Source: Chitinophaga pinensis (lineage in GTDB: Bacteria; Bacteroidota; Bacteroidia; Chitinophagales; Chitinophagaceae). From it: a DNA stretch of 64,000 bases. Of this stretch, positions 39,694 to 48,780 are shown piece after piece. The notes beneath the pieces are model-generated. The model searched no databases, had not been told where the DNA came from, and saw only the letters and a program-made list of their open reading frames with translations. The translations under genes and the position numbers were made by a program. Position 1 is the stretch's first letter, and each line of letters begins with the position of its first letter. The stretch lies in NCBI RefSeq assembly GCF_007896845.1, contig NZ_VOHS01000010.1, forward strand, positions 1-64,000, read 5' to 3'.

Positions 39694-40452
39694 TTACAGA
39701 AATAATCCACCAGAGGCTTCTATACATTGTGCAGTGATCCATCTTGCTCTTTCGCTGCAAAGGAAGGCTACAATACCGCCTATATCATCCGGCACACCCA
39801 TACGACCCAGCGCAGTTTGTCCTACCAGATGATCTTTTACACCGGGGATCTCAAAAGCGTTTCTGGTGAAATCAGTCTCAATAGGACCGGGTGCAACTAC
39901 ATTCGCAGTAATCCCTCTTTTACCAAGTTCTTTCGCGAGGTATTTTGTGAAGTTATATACAGCTGCTTTCATGGAAGAATAAGCTGCATAACCCGGTGTT
40001 ACAAATCTTGCCAGACCAGTAGAGAAGTTCACGATACGACCGCCATCTGTGATGGTGTCCAGTAATGTTTGTGTAAGGAAATAAGCTCCTTTGAAGTGGG
40101 TATTCATTAACGCGTCAAAATCCTCTTCTGTTGTATCGGGGATCTGTGAATAGCGGTCTATTCCGGCATTGTTCACCAAAAAATCAATGTGACTGGTATT
40201 CCATTTCTCTTTTAATACCTGTTGCAATGCTGTTTTAAAAGCAGGAAATGATTTAACCTCTGCCACATCCAGTTGCAAAGCAACTGCTTCAACATTGAAC
40301 TGCTGCACTGCTGCCACTACTTCCTGTGCTTCTTCTTTTTTACTATGATAGGTGAACACCACATGATGCCCGTCTTTTGCCAGTTCAAGTACTGTATTCT
40401 TTCCTAATCCGCGGCTACCGCCGGTTACCAATGCTATTTTCTGTGTTGCCAT
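39694..40452 (-). CDS. Short-chain dehydrogenase/reductase (SDR)
   Basis: 252 residues from ATG 40452 (MATQKIALVTGGSRGLGKNT); the frame extends to 40473 but the extra residues are not typical. Cofactor motif TGGSRGLG (T-G-x-x-x-G-x-G), NNAG in FLVNNAGIDRYSQI, catalytic serine in IVNFSTGLA, Tyr-x-x-x-Lys in AAYSSMKAAVYNF, and the P-G motif VVAPGPIETDF. A classical NAD(P)-dependent SDR, soluble. Substrate not deducible. The gene is followed by a terminator, and an AraC-type regulator lies upstream on the same strand, possibly its controller. Confidence 0.92.
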   Translation of the reverse strand: MATQKIALVTGGSRGLGKNTVLELAKDGHHVVFTYHSKKEEAQEVVAAVQQFNVEAVALQLDVAEVKSFPAFKTALQQVLKEKWNTSHIDFLVNNAGIDRYSQIPDTTEEDFDALMNTHFKGAYFLTQTLLDTITDGGRIVNFSTGLARFVTPGYAAYSSMKAAVYNFTKYLAKELGKRGITANVVAPGPIETDFTRNAFEIPGVKDHLVGQTALGRMGVPDDIGGIVAFLCSERARWITAQCIEASGGLFL

Positions 40453-40627
40453 TTTTTTATGTTTTATTAACAAGACAAAGGTGAGACTTTGGGGAGGTGT
40501 GGTTATGGTGAAGAGTTAAGGAAAAATGGTACCCTCTTCAGTATTTGGGGACATCAGGCGTTCTGCTATCTTATAAATAAAAAAGCGCCTCCATACCAGA
40601 AGCGCTCTCTCCTATTGTTCTTAATTT

Positions 40628-41080
40628 TTAATTGTTCATGTTTAATTTTCTGTACTGTGTCGGCGTCATTCCTTCAAATGCCTTAAACCATTTCGTAAAA
40701 TTAGAAGGATCATAAGTCAGCATTGCTGCAACATCTGCTACCGAATACTTGTTATCCATCAGCAGATCCTTTGCTACCTGCAACAGCTTCTCTTCATAAA
40801 AATAACAGGGATGGTAGCCGGTATGTTCTTTGATAACATTGCTAAAGTGTGTAGGATGAATGAACAGTGCTTCTGCGAAGTTCCTCAGTTCAAACATCTC
40901 TTCAACTTTTCCGGCCAGCAGCTCAGCAAGATGCTGATCTATCAGCCGGAGATAGCTTTGAAATATCTCCTCCTTACGGCTGACATATTTCTTTGGCACT
41001 TTGATCTTTTCCGCCTGTTCTTCTGATACTATCAGGGACACTACACTATTCCGGGCCGGACTTGACAACACTGTGATCAT
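40628..41080 (-). CDS. AraC-family helix-turn-helix regulator
   Basis: 150 residues from ATG 41080 (MITVLSSPARNSVVSLIVSE); upstream codons to 41125 are not supported. Double HTH of the AraC type in the second half: FAEALFIHPTHFSNVIKEHT and YSVADVAAMLTYDPSNFTKW, ending FKAFEGMTPTQYRK. The N-terminal part is too short for a cupin sensor domain, so it is a compact AraC protein without an obvious ligand domain. It sits 175 bases upstream of the SDR gene on the same strand and is divergent from the pyruvate oxidase gene; either could be the target. Confidence 0.9.
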   Translation of the reverse strand: MITVLSSPARNSVVSLIVSEEQAEKIKVPKKYVSRKEEIFQSYLRLIDQHLAELLAGKVEEMFELRNFAEALFIHPTHFSNVIKEHTGYHPCYFYEEKLLQVAKDLLMDNKYSVADVAAMLTYDPSNFTKWFKAFEGMTPTQYRKLNMNN

Positions 41081-41271
41081 TGCGTTTACGGTTTTGTACA
41101 CAAGTTTACGCTTTCCCCGGGACAAAAAATGGTGAGCATTTCAGTTTTTCTGGTAGTCTCATCAGTTTTTGTACAGGTTACGGTTCTTCATGCCGGAATC
41201 AACGAAATTCAGGCTGATCGACCTGTTGCATTGATTTGAAACAGTACATTTAATTCACAAATACCTTGTTT

Positions 41272-42996
41272 ATGCCCAAAACAATAGCTGCTCAAATAGT
41301 AGAACAACTGATAGCCGCCGGAGTAAAAAGAGTACACGGCGTGGTTGGCGACTCTCTAAACAGTATTACTGACGAGATACGCCAGCACAAAGAACTGGAA
41401 TGGATCCATTACAGGCATGAAGAGGCCGCTGCTTTTGCCGCAGGAGCAGAAGCGCAACTGACAGGTCAGCTGGCAGTATGTGCAGGTAGCTGCGGCCCCG
41501 GCAATATGCACCTGATCAACGGACTTTATGATGCCCACCGGAGTATGGCACCCGTACTGGCAATCGCCGCCCAGATACCCAGCACCGAAATAGGTACCTC
41601 CTATTTTCAGGAAACAAGACCGGAAGCCCTCTTCCGGGAATGTAGTCACTATTGTGAAACGATCGCTTCCGCACGACAAATGCCCCGGGTACTGCAGACA
41701 GCCATGCAGCATGCCATCGGTTTAGGGGGTGTGGCCGTAATTGCCCTTTCAGGAGACGTTGCCACACAGACAGTAGAGAGTAACGGACTGGAACATCCCC
41801 TGCTGGTCAGCCGGCCTGCTATCCGTCCATCCGATAAAGAACTGCATAAGCTGGCTGATCTGATCAATACCGCTGAAAAAGTCACCCTCCTCTGCGGACG
41901 TGGTTGTGCCGGCGCGCATGATGAACTGATCGCTTTTGGTGAAAAGATCTTCTCTCCGATGGTACATGCCCTGAGAGGAAAGGAATTTGTGGAATATGAT
42001 AACCCTTTTGACGTAGGTATGACCGGATTGATCGGATTCTCTTCCGGTTACCATGCCATGGAACGAAGTGACCTCGTGATCATGCTGGGGACCGATTTTC
42101 CTTATAAAGACTGGTTCCCCTCCAAAGCAAAGATTGTACAGGTAGACATCCGGGCAGAACGCCTTGGCAGACGCTGTGCTATTTCCCTCGGGCTTGTGGG
42201 AGATGTAAAGGACACACTCTATTGTCTGCTCCCCTTACTGAAACAGAGGACGGACAGATCCTTTCTGGATAAATGTATCACACACTATCATAACAGCCGG
42301 GAATCACTCGAAAATCATGCAATTGGCAAAGCAGATGCCACGCCCATTCATCCGGAGTACCTCACACATATCATCAACGAACTGGCCGATCCGGATGCCA
42401 TCTTTACGGCAGATGTGGGTGAACCTACCGTATGGGCGGCCCGGTACCTGAGAATGAAAAAAGGCCAACGCCTGCTGGGCTCATTCAACCATGGCTCTAT
42501 GGCCAGTGCAATGCCACAAGCAATAGGTGCACAGCTCACTCATCCCGGCAGACAGGTGATTTCTCTCTCGGGTGATGGTGGTTTTTCTATGCTGATGGGA
42601 GATATTCTGACGATTGTTCAGTACAACCTGCCGGTTAAGATTGTCGTGTTTAATAACAGTTCGCTGGGCTTCGTGGCCATGGAAATGAAAGTCGCCGGTC
42701 TGCCACCTTACGGCACAGACCTGAAAAATCCTGATTTTGCCCGGATGGCAGAAGCCATCGGCATAAAAGGTATACGCGTGGAGAATCCGGCCAATGTACG
42801 TACCGCCCTGCAAAAGGCGTTCGAACATGACGGTCCGGTATTGATAGATGCTGTCGTGAATCCATCTGTACTGGTCATGCCCCCCAAGATCGAATTCTCT
42901 CAGGCGAAAGGTTTTGGTATGTATGCCCTCAAACAGGTATTCAACGGTAATGGCAAGGAAGTGTGGGATACGCTGACCTCCAATTTTCTCGATTAG
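41272..42996 (+). CDS. poxB: Thiamine-pyrophosphate-dependent pyruvate oxidase/dehydrogenase (PoxB-like)
   Basis: 574 residues from ATG 41272. TPP-binding signature GDGGFSMLMGDILTIVQYNL then NNSSLGF (GDG...NN) in the C-terminal domain. The catalytic glutamate lies in the N-terminal HEEAAAFAAGA motif, and a central FAD-type domain includes VTLLCGRGCAGAHDE. Length and the MEMKVAGLPPYGTDLKNPDF substrate segment match PoxB rather than acetolactate synthase. Known reaction: pyruvate to acetate and carbon dioxide (PoxB), with electrons to quinone, at the membrane. The C-terminus (GKEVWDTLTSNFLD) fits the end of that family. It converges on the GlxA-like gene with a one-base gap. Alternative: a related TPP enzyme of another substrate. 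Confidence 0.88.
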   Translation: MPKTIAAQIVEQLIAAGVKRVHGVVGDSLNSITDEIRQHKELEWIHYRHEEAAAFAAGAEAQLTGQLAVCAGSCGPGNMHLINGLYDAHRSMAPVLAIAAQIPSTEIGTSYFQETRPEALFRECSHYCETIASARQMPRVLQTAMQHAIGLGGVAVIALSGDVATQTVESNGLEHPLLVSRPAIRPSDKELHKLADLINTAEKVTLLCGRGCAGAHDELIAFGEKIFSPMVHALRGKEFVEYDNPFDVGMTGLIGFSSGYHAMERSDLVIMLGTDFPYKDWFPSKAKIVQVDIRAERLGRRCAISLGLVGDVKDTLYCLLPLLKQRTDRSFLDKCITHYHNSRESLENHAIGKADATPIHPEYLTHIINELADPDAIFTADVGEPTVWAARYLRMKKGQRLLGSFNHGSMASAMPQAIGAQLTHPGRQVISLSGDGGFSMLMGDILTIVQYNLPVKIVVFNNSSLGFVAMEMKVAGLPPYGTDLKNPDFARMAEAIGIKGIRVENPANVRTALQKAFEHDGPVLIDAVVNPSVLVMPPKIEFSQAKGFGMYALKQVFNGNGKEVWDTLTSNFLD

Positions 42997-42997
42997 G

Positions 42998-43978
42998 TCA
43001 GGCCACTACCGCTTCTTTATTGTATTTATTCCGGTAGTCAATAGGCGACAATCCAGTGATCTTTTTGAACACTGTCCTGAAAGACTTGGTATCGTTATAG
43101 CCTACCTCGTACATAACTTCATTCACATTCTTGTGGCTGTTTTCCAGCCATTTCTTTGCGGCCTCAATCTTCACCCGTTGAATATATTCAGCGGGTGTAT
43201 TGTTGGTCGCCTTTTTAAAGCGGCGATCGAAATGCCTTCTTCCGATGGCAAAACGGGATGCCAGATCATCCACAGAAATCCTTTCTGTCAGGTTACACTC
43301 GATAAATTCCTGCGCCTTTTTAATAGGTTCATCCTCGTGTTTTTTTTGTCCGTTGAACATGACAAAAGGAGATTGTGTTTTCCTGTCTATTTCCAGCGCA
43401 AACAGTTTTGCAATCCTGATGGCCAGTTCACGGTCAGTCATCTTCTCTACCAGATGTAACAGCAGGTTCCAGTAAGAGGTTGCCCCTCCGCTGGAATATA
43501 AGCCCTGCTCCTCCGTAATGATCCTGCCATCTATCAGATCCACCTCCGGAAACATAGCTCTGAACTCTGCCGCCGACGCCCAGTGACTGGAACATTCCCT
43601 TCCGTTCAACAAGCCTGTTGCCGCCAGCATAAAGGAACCAATACACAGACTGGCTACCTCCGCTCCCTGATGATAATGATCGATGATCCATGGAAGAAAT
43701 GCCTTATTTCTTTCAAGCGTTGCTTTAAGATTCCCACTCAAAGGCGGAATGACAATCAGGTCTGTTTGGGACACGTCTCCTATCAGCACATCCGGGTGGA
43801 TCGAGAAAAGGCCCTGATTGAACCTTACTTCTCCGCCTAATCCCACCAGTTGTACACGGAACATGGGAGATTTGCCATCAGCCTCCAGAAACTCGTTGAG
43901 TGTCATGAACATGTAGCGTGTATCAGCAATTGTACCTAATACAGCCTCATCCGGCACGAGGATTGAAATGTGTTTCAT
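42998..43978 (-). CDS. GlxA-type regulator: DJ-1/PfpI domain fused to AraC HTH
   Basis: 326 residues. The N-terminal half is a class I amidotransferase-like (DJ-1/PfpI) fold: DLIVIPPLSGNLKATLERNK, GAEVASLCIGSFMLAATGLL with the conserved cysteine, and GATSYWNLLLHLVEKMTDRE. The C-terminal AraC HTH reads ISVDDLASRFAIGRRHFDRR and VNEVMYEVGYNDTKSFRTVF, ending GLSPIDYRNKY. Members sense small metabolites and activate catabolic genes. The adjacent reductase gene (44117) is divergent and its upstream region overlaps this gene's start, so it is the natural target. Confidence 0.92.
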   Translation of the reverse strand: MKHISILVPDEAVLGTIADTRYMFMTLNEFLEADGKSPMFRVQLVGLGGEVRFNQGLFSIHPDVLIGDVSQTDLIVIPPLSGNLKATLERNKAFLPWIIDHYHQGAEVASLCIGSFMLAATGLLNGRECSSHWASAAEFRAMFPEVDLIDGRIITEEQGLYSSGGATSYWNLLLHLVEKMTDRELAIRIAKLFALEIDRKTQSPFVMFNGQKKHEDEPIKKAQEFIECNLTERISVDDLASRFAIGRRHFDRRFKKATNNTPAEYIQRVKIEAAKKWLENSHKNVNEVMYEVGYNDTKSFRTVFKKITGLSPIDYRNKYNKEAVVA

Positions 43979-44116
43979 CGGGAATTTGATTTAAACAGGT
44001 TGCCCGACAAAAATAAGGAAATTTGCATGTCAGAAACAACCCCGCCACAAGTCCGGAACACGCCCCCTCCAACCTATCCGGTGACTGTACCTTTGATATT
44101 GAGCAATTCTTATGGA

Positions 44117-44683
44117 ATGAGAAAGATAATTGTATCTATGAATGTTACGCTGGACGGATTCATGGCGGGCATCGATGGTGAACTGGACTGGCATTTCCCA
44201 CTCTGGAACGAGGAGATGTCGCTCTACTTCTGTCATCAGCTGGGAAAAACGGATACTATCCTGCTGGGCAGGCGTAGCTATGAACGGATGGCCCGTTACT
44301 GGCCTGTCAGGACCTTCACAGGGGTGGAACTGGAATATGCAGCATTAATGAATAACCATACAAAAGTCGTATTCTCTCATACACTGGAAAGCGCCAGCTG
44401 GCAGAATACCCGGCTGGTAAAAGGTAATATCAGTGAAGAAGTACAGAAACTGAAACAATCTCCCGGGAAAGATATGATCATCTATGGCAGCAGCAGTATC
44501 GTACAATCATTTATCCGGCAGGGACTGATCGATGAATTCCAGATCTGGGTGCATCCGGTATTTATCCAGACCGGCGTGCCGATGTTCAGGGATATGGAGG
44601 AGAAAGTGAGGTTGGAGTTTATGCGGACAAGAACCTTCAGCAGTGGAGTGGTAATACTATACTATCGTATGATGAATAATTAA
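44117..44683 (+). CDS. Dihydrofolate-reductase-like family protein
   Basis: 188 residues from ATG 44117 (MRKIIVSMNVTLDGFMAGID). The longer frame from 43970 starts inside the GlxA gene and lacks similarity. First strand with S-x-x-x-T-L-D-G-F, TILLGRRSYERMARYWPV as the GR-x-T/S-Y motif, and DMIIYGSSSIVQSFIRQGLI then DEFQIWVHPVFI for the NADPH-binding and RibD-C ending. A stand-alone NAD(P)H reductase-type fold, substrate unknown. It is divergent from the GlxA-type regulator and likely controlled by it. Confidence 0.88.
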   Translation: MRKIIVSMNVTLDGFMAGIDGELDWHFPLWNEEMSLYFCHQLGKTDTILLGRRSYERMARYWPVRTFTGVELEYAALMNNHTKVVFSHTLESASWQNTRLVKGNISEEVQKLKQSPGKDMIIYGSSSIVQSFIRQGLIDEFQIWVHPVFIQTGVPMFRDMEEKVRLEFMRTRTFSSGVVILYYRMMNN

Positions 44684-44700
44684 AAATCAGGTATTAACAA

Positions 44701-44745
44701 TTAAGAATTGAAGCGATGCTTTCACACCAGAACCCCAATTCTTAA
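44701..44745. repeat. Inverted repeat TTAAGAATTG / CAATTCTTAA
   Basis: Ten-base perfect arms at 44701-44710 and 44736-44745, between the convergent reductase and ROK genes. Similar TTAAGAATT wording recurs at 54384-54442. It could act as a weak terminator; stems of A/T are poor, so this is uncertain. Confidence 0.5.
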
Positions 44746-44761
44746 TTATTTATTCTTCAGA

Positions 44762-45610
44762 TCAGTCTTTCATAGACCACGCTCCTGCTGCTCCCAGCAA
44801 AATTGCGTCTTCACCCAATGTAGACACTACAAACTGTACGTCTGGCAACTGTTCTTCCAAACCACTAAAGAACAGGTGAAACGCCTGTGCAATATTCCCT
44901 CCCAATACGATCAGCGAAGGGATTGGCTGCTGTTCTTTCAGAAAGGCAGCGAGGTTATGACCAAATTCTTCAAATATACTTTTTGCATATCCGGGTTCAT
45001 ATGCCATCAAGGCCAGTTCTTTTACGCTGCTGATCTTTTCACCGCTCAATACTTCATATCTGCGCAAAAACCATCTGGTAGAAAAGTATTCTTCCGCTGT
45101 TGTTTCCCGGAAAGGCGTTTTCCAGAAGGTCCCTTCCTGCGCGGTACCATTTTCTGCGAAGGAAGATCCGAAGCCGGTGCCTAATGTCAGTCCGAGAGCA
45201 GATTGTGCGCCTTCTGCAACTCCGGCAAACAGCTCTCCCTGTAAGAAACAGGATGCGTCATTCGTAAACCGGATCGCATCCGGACTGATATGCAGTCTTT
45301 CTGCCAGTAGCTTCTTTACATTCAGACCATATAACGACTCATATTTATGCAGACCTGTTATCAGACTGATACCGGCTTCATAATCAAAAGGACCGGGCAT
45401 AGCGATCCCGATATGGGTAGCACCATTCGTATTGCCCAAAGACTGTTGCATCACGTCTACCCATCCACTGATAATGTCTTCTGCACTGCCATTTGAATTG
45501 ATATGCGCACGCCATAAAGAGCGGGGCAATAATGCCCTTTGCTGCATATCTACCAGCGCCGTTGTAATATGAGATCCGCCGATATCCACCGCTAATACCA
45601 GTCCGTTCAT
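44762..45610 (-). CDS. ROK-family sugar kinase
   Basis: 282 residues from ATG 45610 (MNGLVLAVDIGGSHITTALV, the phosphate-1 loop of actin-fold kinases). HIGIAMPGPFDYEAGISLIT is the ROK substrate region, FTNDASCFLQGELFAGVA holds the N-D-A catalytic aspartate, and GLTLGTGFGSSFAENG is phosphate-2. The zinc motif (C-x-C-G-x-x-G-C-x-E) usual in ROK glucokinases is absent: after the catalytic region the protein runs GTFWKTPFRETTAEEYFSTR. It overlaps the porter stop by one base (TAATG), so it is translationally coupled. Inferred substrate is mannose, giving mannose-6-phosphate for the isomerase encoded upstream. Confidence 0.85.
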   Translation of the reverse strand: MNGLVLAVDIGGSHITTALVDMQQRALLPRSLWRAHINSNGSAEDIISGWVDVMQQSLGNTNGATHIGIAMPGPFDYEAGISLITGLHKYESLYGLNVKKLLAERLHISPDAIRFTNDASCFLQGELFAGVAEGAQSALGLTLGTGFGSSFAENGTAQEGTFWKTPFRETTAEEYFSTRWFLRRYEVLSGEKISSVKELALMAYEPGYAKSIFEEFGHNLAAFLKEQQPIPSLIVLGGNIAQAFHLFFSGLEEQLPDVQFVVSTLGEDAILLGAAGAWSMKD

Positions 45611-46923
45611 TATGCTGTCTTTTTGATTGAATTTTTCCAATACTGTTCTATCTGTTCAAATGACTGTCCCTTGGTTTCCGGCAATAAGCGGTATACCGCT
45701 ATAAATGCCCCCAGACAAAATACGGCGAAAAACCAGAATGTCTGTGCCGTACCCAGATTACGTAAAAGTATGGGTGTAAGCTGGCCGACAATCGTATCTG
45801 ATACCCACATCACCATGATGCTGAGGGACAAGGCCTTTGCACGGATGTTATCAGGAAAGATCTCTGCTGCTATCACAAACTTCAGAGGACCGATAGAGAA
45901 AGCGAAGAAAGCGAGGAAAGCCAAAACCGACAGTAACAAAGGAATACCGGTAGCCACGTTCTGATAGAAACAGAGTCCTGTCAGAATAAGACTGATGGTA
46001 GCTCCTGCCGTTCCCCAAAGGTATAAAGGTCTTCTGCCCAGACTATCTACTTTCCAGATCGCAAATATGGTAAAGAAGACATTCGCAGCACCAAAGATGA
46101 TCTGGCTGACGAAGGAGTTACTGAGTGTAATACCTGCATTATTAAGTATCGTCGGACCGTAGTAGATGATCGCATTAATACCGCTGAATTGCGAGAATAA
46201 AGGCAGTAGGATGCCAATCAGCAGTGCCCTGCGCATAGCAGGTACAAACAGAGGTCCATAGCCTGCAGTCTCTTTTTCTTTTCCCTGTTGCATCAGCCAG
46301 CGGGGACTCTCCGGTACCCATATCAGTCCGAAAAGGAACAAAGCTGCCGGTATCATACCAATACCAAACATGCCCCGCCATACTTCCTGTACAAAAAGGA
46401 AGTGTAACAGACTACCGCTATTCTCCGCCTTATGTGCTTCTGCATAAGTTAATAATCTGGCGTTACTGCAATAAGCCACCAGAATCCCAATCGTTACGGC
46501 CAGCTGGTAATAAGTGACCAATCTGCCTCTTTTATCATCAGGCGCAATTTCAGACAGATACAGCGGCACTATGCTTGAGGCAATACCCACAGCCACCCCA
46601 CCACCGATACGCGCGGCAATGACCCAGAAAAGGGTAGAAAAGAAGGCACAACCCAACGCTGCTAAAAGGAAAAGAGAGGCTGCCATGTAAAGCAGTTTTT
46701 TCCTGCCCAATCTGTCGCTGAGATTACCGGAAAAAATAACACCGATAATACACCCCACCAATGCTGAGGAGACAAACCATCCTTCCTGAAAAGAGGATAA
46801 CGTGAACTGCTCCTTTACAAAAGGCAGTATGCCCGATACAACGGCCATATCAAAACCAAACAGGAAGCCGCCCAACGAAGCGACCATAGTGGTCATTAAA
46901 AGTAAGCTAGATTGTTTTTTCAT
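45610..46923 (-). CDS. MFS sugar porter with shortened central loop
   Basis: 437 residues, 12 predicted helices. Sugar-porter signatures: GGFLFGFDMAVVSGILPFVK, DRLGRKKLLYMAASLFL, PESPRWL at the end of helix 6, and QFSGINAIIYYGPTIL after helix 7. The intracellular loop between PESPRWLMQQGKEKETAG and FVPAMRRALLIGILL is about 35 residues shorter than in XylE-type porters, which accounts for the low length. Overlaps the isomerase gene by 17 bases and the kinase gene by one, so it is in the middle of the mannoside operon. The transported sugar is most likely mannose. The short loop could be natural or a deletion. Confidence 0.88.
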   Translation of the reverse strand: MKKQSSLLLMTTMVASLGGFLFGFDMAVVSGILPFVKEQFTLSSFQEGWFVSSALVGCIIGVIFSGNLSDRLGRKKLLYMAASLFLLAALGCAFFSTLFWVIAARIGGGVAVGIASSIVPLYLSEIAPDDKRGRLVTYYQLAVTIGILVAYCSNARLLTYAEAHKAENSGSLLHFLFVQEVWRGMFGIGMIPAALFLFGLIWVPESPRWLMQQGKEKETAGYGPLFVPAMRRALLIGILLPLFSQFSGINAIIYYGPTILNNAGITLSNSFVSQIIFGAANVFFTIFAIWKVDSLGRRPLYLWGTAGATISLILTGLCFYQNVATGIPLLLSVLAFLAFFAFSIGPLKFVIAAEIFPDNIRAKALSLSIMVMWVSDTIVGQLTPILLRNLGTAQTFWFFAVFCLGAFIAVYRLLPETKGQSFEQIEQYWKNSIKKTA

Positions 46924-48769
46924 AACTGATAATGCTGAATACGGGATGGTCCTCTTTCAGAAATGCCTGTACTACTTTTGCTGTTCCCGGACCTTTGTTA
47001 ATGAGTGTATAATGTTCAGCAGCAGCGGGTATCACAAATGTTTCCGCATACTGATACAATGTCTCTTTTCCATTGGCTGTTTTTACGGCCACCGAAGTAC
47101 CTTCAACCAGCATCAATATCAGACAGCGGCCTGCCGTGTCAAAAGATACGGCAGTTTCCAGTTCTATGCGCGCTACATCATAAAAATGTTGCTCATGGGT
47201 AGGTAAATGCCACAATTGCCAGTCAGCCCCTTTTTGTGTTAATGCCGGTGCAGATATCAGCTCCTGCTGTACCCGTTCTCCCTTCCTGCTGAATATCAGG
47301 TTTTTAAATGCATGGTCGATGTTGATAGGTCTCGGCTGACCATCCAATCCCAGTCGCAGCCAGTCATACATCTTGAAAGTAAAGATGTAAGGCGTTGCAC
47401 TGATCTCAAGCACAAGATTATCAGCACCCGCACTATGCACGGTACCATTAGGTATCAGAAACAGGTCATGTTTTTTTGCTTCGTGACGTTGTACATAGTC
47501 TGTTATCGCTACGGGCTGATTATGTTGCTGACTGTATTCCAATATAGCTTTGAACTGCTCCGGATCTATGTTCTCCGTAAACCCAAGATACACACCAGCG
47601 CCTTCTTTGCAATCTAAAATATAATAGGTTTCATCCTGTGTAAAAGTCTCACCAAACTGCTCACGGATGTATTCCATGGAGGGATGGCACTGGATAGACA
47701 GATTCCCACCATCAAATGTATCCAGAAAGTCAAAGCGTATCGGGAATTCATAACCAAATATCTCCGCGTGTCTGCCCATAATAGCTTTATGCTGCAGGAA
47801 CATCAGCCATTCAAACGGAATCTCAAAAAGATAGCGGTCACTTTCAAATAACACCCCGTTCTCCGGGACGATCATTTCAAAAGACCACGCCAGATTGACT
47901 TCTTCCTGCGGCAGACCAGCAATATGTTGTTTCATCCATTGTCCGCCCCATGCGCCCGCTTCAAACCACGGTCTTACCCTGAAGGTATCCTGACTGATAT
48001 GTTGTATACCAGCTCTCAGGTCTGCTGCCTGTATCCATGTAAGGGTTTGTCCCCATTGAGAATCGGCAAACACACTGATATCATTTGCGATCGATGCCTT
48101 GTGTGCATTCAATACTACCCAGTCTACAAAGTACGCGCGTTTGTACATCTCTGACTGTTTATCCGTCGTCTGCGTACCCAGATTACCGGCTGCACCTGCA
48201 CGCATACGATATTGCAGTTCATTCTTCGGCATATCCATGTAAATCAATGGCGCCTTCCATGCTGTCAATGCGGCACCGGTGCCAATGACGATATTCACAT
48301 CATAGGTTGTATCCGCCTGTATTGCTGCCAGCTTTTGTTTGTCAAAGAAGTCTTCCAGTTGCAGGCTGGTACGGGTGCCCCATACAGCGCCATGCTCACC
48401 GGTAAACGGTGCTACCAGTTGATCTACAGTTGCGGTATCCTTTAGTGCATCTGTTGTATAGTGCCATTTTACGCGTATTCCTTTTTCGGTGAATATGGCT
48501 GCCAGTGCTTCCTGTATTTCTTCCCAGAACACGCCTGTATAACCATCTATCAATACCTCCGGATGACCAGCCATCCATGCTGCCAGAGTCTCGTATCCTG
48601 CCTTTATTTTTCCCGTACCCAGAGGATGTGCCGGGTAGATGTTATAGCCTTCCGGTAAAGATGGCTGCTGCAAAGGCAGTAAGGGCTGACCCGAGCTACG
48701 CCAGTTGTCAGTAGTTTGTGCAGATCCTTGCTGCGTAGTGATATATTTTTCAGTGTTCAACATGACCAA
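46907..48769 (-). CDS. Class I mannose-6-phosphate isomerase with long N-terminal domain
   Basis: 620 residues, about twice a plain ManA. The C-terminal two thirds carry the cupin zinc site: SIQCHPSMEYIREQFGETFT (Q-x-H-P), then DLFLIPNGTVHSAGADNLVL with the zinc His. The first 250 residues (PEVLIDGYTGVFWEEIQEAL, DDVNIVIGTGA-like strands, LIYMDMPKNELQYRMRAGAA) form a separate domain that looks like a P-loop-kinase fold without an intact Walker motif. Such long isomerases occur beside mannosidases in Bacteroidota. It converts mannose-6-phosphate to fructose-6-phosphate. Start at ATG 48769; 48763 is also in frame. It follows the GH38 gene by 11 bases. Confidence 0.85.
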   Translation of the reverse strand: MVMLNTEKYITTQQGSAQTTDNWRSSGQPLLPLQQPSLPEGYNIYPAHPLGTGKIKAGYETLAAWMAGHPEVLIDGYTGVFWEEIQEALAAIFTEKGIRVKWHYTTDALKDTATVDQLVAPFTGEHGAVWGTRTSLQLEDFFDKQKLAAIQADTTYDVNIVIGTGAALTAWKAPLIYMDMPKNELQYRMRAGAAGNLGTQTTDKQSEMYKRAYFVDWVVLNAHKASIANDISVFADSQWGQTLTWIQAADLRAGIQHISQDTFRVRPWFEAGAWGGQWMKQHIAGLPQEEVNLAWSFEMIVPENGVLFESDRYLFEIPFEWLMFLQHKAIMGRHAEIFGYEFPIRFDFLDTFDGGNLSIQCHPSMEYIREQFGETFTQDETYYILDCKEGAGVYLGFTENIDPEQFKAILEYSQQHNQPVAITDYVQRHEAKKHDLFLIPNGTVHSAGADNLVLEISATPYIFTFKMYDWLRLGLDGQPRPINIDHAFKNLIFSRKGERVQQELISAPALTQKGADWQLWHLPTHEQHFYDVARIELETAVSFDTAGRCLILMLVEGTSVAVKTANGKETLYQYAETFVIPAAAEHYTLINKGPGTAKVVQAFLKEDHPVFSIISYEKTI

Positions 48770-48780
48770 TCTGATTATTG

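Noticed and set aside
44701..44745. Inverted repeat as a firm terminator
   Set aside because: Stem is A/T-only in most positions and lacks a T-run; kept only as a repeat.
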